Source of the DNA: Agathobaculum ammoniilyticum
GTDB taxonomy: Bacteria; Bacillota; Clostridia; Oscillospirales; Butyricicoccaceae
NCBI RefSeq assembly: GCF_025567315.1
Contig: NZ_JAOQJE010000003.1
Location: 62,001 to 126,000, forward strand
Length of the DNA: 64,000 nucleotides
Reading direction: 5' to 3'
In this document: positions 59,074 to 64,000 of the stretch, one piece after another
Layout: each line of letters begins with the position of its first letter
Position numbering within the stretch: the stretch's first letter is position 1
The notes under the pieces: model-generated
The model's input: only the letters and a program-made list of their open reading frames with translations
Told to the model about the DNA's origin: nothing
Database searches by the model: none
Position numbers and translations under genes: made by a program

Positions 59074-60228
59074 TCAATACGCCGCATAGGTATAGGAGAT
59101 GTATTCCCTGATCTCCTCCATACTGGGCGCGCCGGGTGCGTTGCCGAACGCCCCGTCATGCGCGAACTGCTCCGCGGAAGCCAGGCAGTCCTCCAGCAAG
59201 AAGCCGGATTCGCGCAGCGATTTGATCTGTAGTTCTTTCATCAGCCCAACCACGCGCTGCGCCAGCGTCTCCGCAAGCTCCATGGTTCCGGTTTCCGCAG
59301 TGCAGGCGACCCCCATTGCCTCGGCGACTTCCTCCAGATTCCTGCGCTCACCATATTTGGCGGTATAGACCATGACGCCCGGCAACCCCCACGCGCAGCC
59401 CAATCCGTGCGGCACATGATGGCGCGCGCCAAACGTCTGGCTGAAGCTGTGTCCGATCTGGCAGCCGCAGGCGGAGATCGCCATGCCGCCCAGGCTCGCG
59501 GCCAGGGACATCGCCTCTCGCGCCTGCGCATTCTTCGGCTCTTTTACGGCGACCGGAAGCCACTGCAGCGTCAGCCGAATGCCCTCCTTGCCGAAAATAT
59601 AGCCATACGGGTTGTAATTCCGGTTCGTGATCGCCTCCACGCAGTGCGCCAGCACATCCATGCCGGTCGCGGCGGTCACACCCGCAGGCACGGAGTAGGT
59701 CAGCGCCGGATCGACGATTGCCAGATCCGGCTTATACACCGGCATTTCCTTGGCGCCGGTTTCCACATCGCCGATGACCGCCCACTGCGACAATTCGCTG
59801 CCCGTACCCGAGGTCGTGCTCAGCGTGATCAGCTTGAGGGTATGCTCCGCCTCTCCTATCCCATAGTAGTCGCGGATGGTCGTGCCATTCTGGCTGATGA
59901 CGATGCCGACCGCCTTTGCGGTGTCCAGCGTGCTGCCGCCGCCGACCGCCACAACGCCGTCGATCGCGTGCTCCCGCACATAGGCCGCGCCCGCGTCGCA
60001 GATATCGCTCGGTGCGTCCGCACGGCACCGGTCGAACACGAACACCTCCAGGCCGGCGTCTTTCAGCGCATCGATGACCGGCGTTACCACACCGAATTCG
60101 CACAGCGCCTGTTCGGTGCAGACCATTACCCGATGCATGCCGAGCGCCTTTGCACGCTCCCCTGTCTCCCCGGAAGCGCCCGTCCCGAACAGCGTGGGGC
60201 AAAAGGTGTTCCACATATAAACGCTCAT
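59074..60228 (-). CDS. Iron-containing alcohol dehydrogenase
   Basis: A 384-residue group III (iron-dependent) dehydrogenase. GVVAVGGGSTLDTAKAVGIV near residue 90 is the NAD-binding motif. VDPALTYSVPAGVTAATGMD, HCVEAITNRNYNP and GCQIGHSFSQTFGARHHVPH near 260 supply the metal-binding Asp and His residues. It would reduce an aldehyde to an alcohol or the reverse, for example disposing of a short aldehyde formed in the sugar pathway. The start at 60228 follows an AGGAGG-type site. It is the last gene of the operon. Confidence 0.9.
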   Translation of the reverse strand: MSVYMWNTFCPTLFGTGASGETGERAKALGMHRVMVCTEQALCEFGVVTPVIDALKDAGLEVFVFDRCRADAPSDICDAGAAYVREHAIDGVVAVGGGSTLDTAKAVGIVISQNGTTIRDYYGIGEAEHTLKLITLSTTSGTGSELSQWAVIGDVETGAKEMPVYKPDLAIVDPALTYSVPAGVTAATGMDVLAHCVEAITNRNYNPYGYIFGKEGIRLTLQWLPVAVKEPKNAQAREAMSLAASLGGMAISACGCQIGHSFSQTFGARHHVPHGLGCAWGLPGVMVYTAKYGERRNLEEVAEAMGVACTAETGTMELAETLAQRVVGLMKELQIKSLRESGFLLEDCLASAEQFAHDGAFGNAPGAPSMEEIREYISYTYAAY

Positions 60229-60294
60229 CTTATGTCCTCCTCTGCGCGTTCCGGCCGCTCCGCCACGCAGGGCGGGCCGACCGAAGCACCGCAT

Positions 60295-61245
60295 TTATCC
60301 TAACAGCTTGCTCACATATTCCCAAACGGCTTCCGGGTCATAGCCGTACAGGTGATACAGGTCCTCCGCGCTGCCAAAGCCCGGGTACACCTGCGGGATG
60401 CCGAAGCGCTTGAACGATTTGAGTGCGATACCGTTGTCGCACAGCAGGTCCGCAACCGCGCTGGCCAGGCCGTTTTTCATCAAGTGGTCCTCCCAAACGA
60501 TGATGCGGCCGGTTTCCTCAGCGGCCTTGCGCACGATCTCTTCGTCCAGCGGCTTGACCGTGAACATATCGATCACGCGCACACCGATGCCAGCCTTCTT
60601 TGCCTTGTCGTGCAGCTGCAGCGCATAGCTGACCATCTCGCCGCAGGCGATGATGGTGATATCCTTTCCGTCCCGCGCCAGGTGGCCCTTGCCGATCTCA
60701 AACCTGTCCTCCGCCGTGTACAGCACACGGTTTTCCTTGCCTGGGTCAATGCGGATGGACAGCGGGCCTTCGTAATACAGGCTTTTCTCGATGATTTGGC
60801 GCAGCTGCACCGGATCGGATGCCGCGCAGACCGTCATGTTGACCAGCGAGGAATACAGCGCCATGTCCTCCATCGCATAATGGGTGGAGCCGCCGTTGCC
60901 GGTCAGTCCCGCATAGTTGGCGATGATGCGCACCGGCAGGTTGGGATAGCATACATCCGTGCGCACCTGTTCGAGCGCGCGCATGCTCATGAACGGCATC
61001 ATGCCGATGATGAACGGGATGTTCCCGTCATACGCCAGGCCGGCCGATACGCCGACCACATCCTGCTCCGCGATGCCGGTGTCGATGAAACGGTCCGGAT
61101 ATTTCTCATGAAACTCCTTGCAGCCGAAGCCGATATCCGGCGTGAGCAGCCAGACGCGGCTATCCTTTCCGCCAAGCTCCGCTATCGTGTCGCCCACCAC
61201 AGAACGCGCGGAGTTATATTCATCCAGAGTATATGACTGCTTCAT
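60295..61245 (-). CDS. Transketolase C-terminal subunit, sugar-locus copy
   Basis: A 316-residue half-transketolase. KYPDRFIDTGIAEQDVVGVS near residue 50 carries the catalytic glutamate, and PVRIIANYAGLTGNGGSTHY and IIVWEDHLMKNGLASAV follow. It differs considerably from the copy at 53833-54798 (SEQ Ala/Gly-rich segments and start motif are unlike), so it is a separate paralogue. It sits inside a sugar-catabolic operon with dehydrogenases. Its donor substrate may therefore not be a typical pentose phosphate. Confidence 0.9.
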   Translation of the reverse strand: MKQSYTLDEYNSARSVVGDTIAELGGKDSRVWLLTPDIGFGCKEFHEKYPDRFIDTGIAEQDVVGVSAGLAYDGNIPFIIGMMPFMSMRALEQVRTDVCYPNLPVRIIANYAGLTGNGGSTHYAMEDMALYSSLVNMTVCAASDPVQLRQIIEKSLYYEGPLSIRIDPGKENRVLYTAEDRFEIGKGHLARDGKDITIIACGEMVSYALQLHDKAKKAGIGVRVIDMFTVKPLDEEIVRKAAEETGRIIVWEDHLMKNGLASAVADLLCDNGIALKSFKRFGIPQVYPGFGSAEDLYHLYGYDPEAVWEYVSKLLG

Positions 61246-62109
61246 TTATAACTCCTTTCTCTGCCGGTCCAGCGCCGCGTCCAGGTCGGCCAGCGCGGTC
61301 TGCAGATCCGCCTCGTTCATGCTGCCCGCATGCCATTTGATCTCCCGTTCCATAAAGGAAATATTCTTGCCCTTGACCGTGTCCGCGATAACCGCGGTCG
61401 GCACGCCGCTGCTGCTTTCCGGCAGGCGCTCGAGCGCGTCGGCCACCTGCTGCATGTCGTTGCCATCCGCAATCTCGATCACGTTCCAGCCGAACGCGCG
61501 CCATTTATCCGCATAGGGGGCGAGCTTAATCGAATCCTCGGAAAAGCTGGTCATGAGCTGCCTGTTACGGTCCACGACCGCCACCAGATTGCCCAGGCCA
61601 AGCGCGTGGCCCGCCATCGCAGCCTCCCACACTGAGCCTTCACAGGTCTCGCCGTCACCCATCAGGCAAAACACGCGGTTCCGGCGCCCCTTCTGGCGGG
61701 ACGAGGCCGCTAGGCCGACGCTGAGCGGCAGGCCGTGGCCGAGCGAACCAGTGGAGGCGTCCAGCATCGGCAGTCGGGTCTTGCAGGGATGTTGTCCGAA
61801 CTTGCTGCCCACCTGGCCGTAGGTCTCGCAGATCTCCTGGTAATCAAAAAACCCCTTTTGCGCCATCACGATGTACATGCCGACCGCGCCGTGTCCCTTG
61901 CTGAGAATGAAGCGGTCGCGGGCGGGGTCCTGCTCCCGTTCGGGAGAGACGTTCATCGTGCGGTGGAACAGGCAGGTCAGCACATCGAGCATGGACATGT
62001 CGCCGCCCATATGGATGTTGCCGCTGTACGCCCCGCACAGTTTGCACAGGTCGCGGCGCGCCTGGTATGCCAGCTCGGTCAGGCGCAATACCTCTTTTTT
62101 ATCTACCAT
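61246..62109 (-). CDS. Transketolase N-terminal subunit, sugar-locus copy
   Basis: A 287-residue half-transketolase. ILSKGHGAVGMYIVMAQKGF near residue 70, STGSLGHGLPLSVGLAASSR and the thiamine/metal motif CLMGDGETCEGSVWEAAMAG near 150 are present. The segment DGNDMQQVADALERL near 205 ends the domain. Its stop is directly followed by the C-terminal half, so the two are coupled. The N-terminal piece AYQARRDLCKLCGAYSGNIH holds two extra cysteines not seen in the other copy. Confidence 0.9.
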   Translation of the reverse strand: MVDKKEVLRLTELAYQARRDLCKLCGAYSGNIHMGGDMSMLDVLTCLFHRTMNVSPEREQDPARDRFILSKGHGAVGMYIVMAQKGFFDYQEICETYGQVGSKFGQHPCKTRLPMLDASTGSLGHGLPLSVGLAASSRQKGRRNRVFCLMGDGETCEGSVWEAAMAGHALGLGNLVAVVDRNRQLMTSFSEDSIKLAPYADKWRAFGWNVIEIADGNDMQQVADALERLPESSSGVPTAVIADTVKGKNISFMEREIKWHAGSMNEADLQTALADLDAALDRQRKEL

Positions 62110-62125
62110 TCCGCGCTGTCCTTTC

Positions 62126-63157
62126 TCACAGGTCCATGGAAACGAATACCTTGCCGCACTGGCGGCTCGCCGCCAGGTCGAGCGCCTCCTGATAACGGGA
62201 GGCCGGTATCACATCGGTCACGATCTTATCGAGCGGCAGAATGCCGGATTCTATGATCTGCGCGACCTTGCGCATATAATACTTGCCCAGATAGCCGCCG
62301 TAAACCTCGATCTCGTTCTTGAGCAGCTCGGCGACCGGAAATTCCGGGCGAGCCAGCTCATCGTGTCCGAACTGCAGCACCTTGCCGTGCGGCCGCACCA
62401 GATAGACGCAGTCCACCAGCATCGCGGCCACCGCCTCTACACAGTGGTCCACGCCCAGACCGCCGGTTTCCTCCTTGACAATCTGCTGCAGGTTCTCGGT
62501 ATCTGGATTGACCACGCGGGTCGCGCCGACCTCCAGCGCCAGCTTGCGGCGGTGTTCGATCGGCTCGGAAACGATGATCTTGCGGCAGCCGTTCGCCTTG
62601 AGCAGCGCGATGAACATCAGGCCGATCGGGCCGGCGCCCAGTACGCATGCGGTATCGCCCACATGCACGTTCAGCTTTTCCAGCGCGCAGCCGCAGCCCG
62701 CGAGCGGCTCGGCCACGCCCATCAGCTCAGGCTTGGTTTCCGGCGCTACCTTATAGCAGTACTGCTTGGGCAGTACGACGTAATTGGTCAGGCCGCCATC
62801 CGCGAACACGCCGCGTGAGCTGACGTGCTGGCAGGCTTCGGGCAGGCCGGCCAGGCAGTTGTCGCACTCGCCGCAGGGGCCGTGTGGGTCGATGACCACC
62901 TTATCGCCCGGCTTGAGGTCGGTGACGCCTTCGCCCACCTCCGCGACCTCGCCGCAGAACTCATGGCCGAAAATAATATCCTGCTTGCACGGATGCTTCT
63001 GGGGCGTGGCAAAAATATTCACGTCCGTACCGCAGACCGCGCAGCCGTAACTTTTGATCTTGACATCGTTCCGGTTCTTGATCTCGGGAATAGGGCGGTC
63101 CTCATAGGCGAATTGGCCCGGCCCCTTGTAAACGATTGCCTTCTGCATGTTTGCCAT
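62126..63157 (-). CDS. Zinc-dependent alcohol/sugar dehydrogenase (MDR family)
   Basis: A 343-residue medium-chain dehydrogenase of the sorbitol/threonine dehydrogenase group. Catalytic zinc ligands lie in YGCAVCGTDVNIFATPQKHP and IIFGHEFCGEVAEVG; structural zinc in PCGECDNCLAGLPEACQH. The Rossmann motif ACVLGAGPIGLMFIALLKAN near residue 170 binds the NAD(P). It likely oxidises a secondary alcohol of a sugar or polyol. The start at 63157 follows AGGAGG. The gene lies between the transketolase and the Gfo/Idh gene of the operon. Confidence 0.9.
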   Translation of the reverse strand: MANMQKAIVYKGPGQFAYEDRPIPEIKNRNDVKIKSYGCAVCGTDVNIFATPQKHPCKQDIIFGHEFCGEVAEVGEGVTDLKPGDKVVIDPHGPCGECDNCLAGLPEACQHVSSRGVFADGGLTNYVVLPKQYCYKVAPETKPELMGVAEPLAGCGCALEKLNVHVGDTACVLGAGPIGLMFIALLKANGCRKIIVSEPIEHRRKLALEVGATRVVNPDTENLQQIVKEETGGLGVDHCVEAVAAMLVDCVYLVRPHGKVLQFGHDELARPEFPVAELLKNEIEVYGGYLGKYYMRKVAQIIESGILPLDKIVTDVIPASRYQEALDLAASRQCGKVFVSMDL

Positions 63158-63228
63158 TGTCTTTTCCTCCTGTTCCGGTCCGGCACGGACAGGGCCGGCC
63201 GCCCTGCCCCTGCCAGGCCGCTCTGCTC

Positions 63229-64000
63229 TTAGTTGATCTCCACCCACTTGGAGTTGTTCTGCGCGCTCTCAACGACAGCGTGGAAGAACTTGACGCCGTT
63301 GACGCCGGTTTCCACATCCGGAAAGTCCAGATCCTCCTCGGTCGGGGTCTCGCCGTTTTTGAGCTTGAGGATCGTGTCGATCACGCTGCGGTAGATATTG
63401 GCGATCGCGATATAGTAGCCTTCCGGATGGCCGAACGGCACACGCGCCAGCTTGCCTGCGGGTACGTCGATGCCGTCGCCTGCGCGGCAGAGCGTGCGGG
63501 GCGCCTCGCCCTTTTTGATGTAAACCACTTCGTCCGGACGGGTCTGGTGCCACTCCAGGCAGCCCTCCGTACCCATGATCCGCAGGTCGATTTCGTTGGG
63601 GCAGCCGCAGGCTACCTGGGTGAACCAGTAAGCACCGTGAACGCCGTTTTCATACTCCAGAATAATGTTGTCGTTCAGGTCCAGCTTTTTGCCGAACGTA
63701 TCAGTCGTGGCCAGCAGGCGCTTGATCTTCAGGCCGGTGACATAGTGTACCAGATGCTCGACATGCGTGCCATCGTCCGCGCAGGTGTTGGAGATGCCGC
63801 TATACTTGGGATCGGTGCGCCAGATACGGCCGTTGACCTGCTCCTTTTCGGCCAGCAGGCTGAGGAAGCTGTTCTCAATATAGTTGGCATTGACCGCGAT
63901 GATCTGGCCGATGTCGCCGCGCGCAATCATCTGCTTCATGACCTTGCACATAACATAGCCGGAATAGCAGTAGTCCACCGCGAACACCAGTTTTTTCTCC
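63229..64000 (-). CDS. Gfo/Idh/MocA-family oxidoreductase, cut by the window edge
   Basis: The C-terminal 256 codons are present; the frame continues off the right edge (visible start EKKLVFAVDYCYSGYVMCKV), so the Rossmann N-terminus is missing. YIENSFLSLLAEKEQVNGRI and the catalytic-type SGISNTCADDGTHVEHLVHY motif (Asp and His) belong to this family, as does the C-terminal DVETGVNGVKFFHAVVESAQ. Such enzymes oxidise sugars, inositols or their derivatives with NAD(P). As the first visible gene of the operon, it is probably preceded by transport genes outside the window. Confidence 0.88.
   Translation of the reverse strand, partial: EKKLVFAVDYCYSGYVMCKVMKQMIARGDIGQIIAVNANYIENSFLSLLAEKEQVNGRIWRTDPKYSGISNTCADDGTHVEHLVHYVTGLKIKRLLATTDTFGKKLDLNDNIILEYENGVHGAYWFTQVACGCPNEIDLRIMGTEGCLEWHQTRPDEVVYIKKGEAPRTLCRAGDGIDVPAGKLARVPFGHPEGYYIAIANIYRSVIDTILKLKNGETPTEEDLDFPDVETGVNGVKFFHAVVESAQNNSKWVEIN

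Noticed and set aside
1..64000. CRISPR arrays, tRNA/rRNA genes and insertion sequences
   Set aside because: No regularly spaced direct repeats, cloverleaf-type sequences, rRNA segments or transposase genes were recognised. The only recombinase is the serine type at 8015-9391.

Overview
The window looks like chromosomal DNA of a high-GC, Gram-positive anaerobe of the class Clostridia. The Oscillospirales (Butyricicoccus/Agathobaculum-like) is my best guess, by inference only. The evidence is a PolC-type replicative polymerase, Shine-Dalgarno-led genes, a T-box leader, a sporulation sigma-G fragment, split transketolases and rubredoxin-type redox proteins. No tRNA, rRNA, CRISPR array or insertion sequence was seen.

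Layout. Positions 1-7.4 kb hold a hydroxyisobutyrate-dehydrogenase-type enzyme, citrate synthase, an XRE regulator with a membrane protein, a YihY protein, a SLOG protein, ilvE, and an exported NodB-like protein that has lost its metal-site motifs. At 7.5-9.6 kb there is only the C-terminal 163 residues of sigma-G. It is cut inside the region-2/region-3 junction and abuts a large serine recombinase and a small companion gene. At 9.8-18.7 kb are pta, an AI-2E-type permease, an exonuclease, a DUF2461 gene, an Lrp/aminotransferase pair, a large membrane protein, pyrE and a divergent small-protein/XRE module.

Positions 18.7-24.3 kb carry the branched-chain amino acid operon ilvB-ilvN-ilvC-ilvD. 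It is led by a consensus promoter and a T-box, and has a run of six hairpins between ilvC and ilvD. At 24.4-28.5 kb are DUF421/DUF4363 genes, a Fur-box-preceded flavoredoxin-rubredoxin fusion, an NADPH-dependent oxidoreductase, a PNPOx-fold protein and a membrane-anchored C39 peptidase. Positions 28.7-35.3 kb are the histidine operon hisZG(fused)-hisD-hisB-small membrane protein-hisH-hisA-hisF-hisI-hisE. It lacks hisC and a histidinol-phosphatase.

Positions 35.3-47.4 kb hold pyrH-frr-uppS-cdsA-dxr-rseP-ispG-polC, a housekeeping block linking nucleotide, isoprenoid, lipid, translation and replication functions, followed by two uncharacterised genes. At 47.6-53.8 kb are an ABC transporter, an EcsC-type protein, malic enzyme, a MATE exporter and a second divergent Cys-rich-protein/XRE module. 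Positions 53.8-57 kb carry a split transketolase and a DeoR regulator. From 57 kb to the right edge is a carbohydrate locus: an AraC regulator, an IolB-family isomerase, and an operon with a Gfo/Idh/MocA oxidoreductase (cut by the edge), a zinc dehydrogenase, a second split transketolase and an iron alcohol dehydrogenase.

The most unusual items are the split sigma-G next to a serine recombinase, the IolB/transketolase/dehydrogenase locus as a possible undescribed sugar pathway, the ilv hairpin cluster, the inactive-looking deacetylase with an apparent AUC start, and two parallel small-protein/XRE modules with clear operators.
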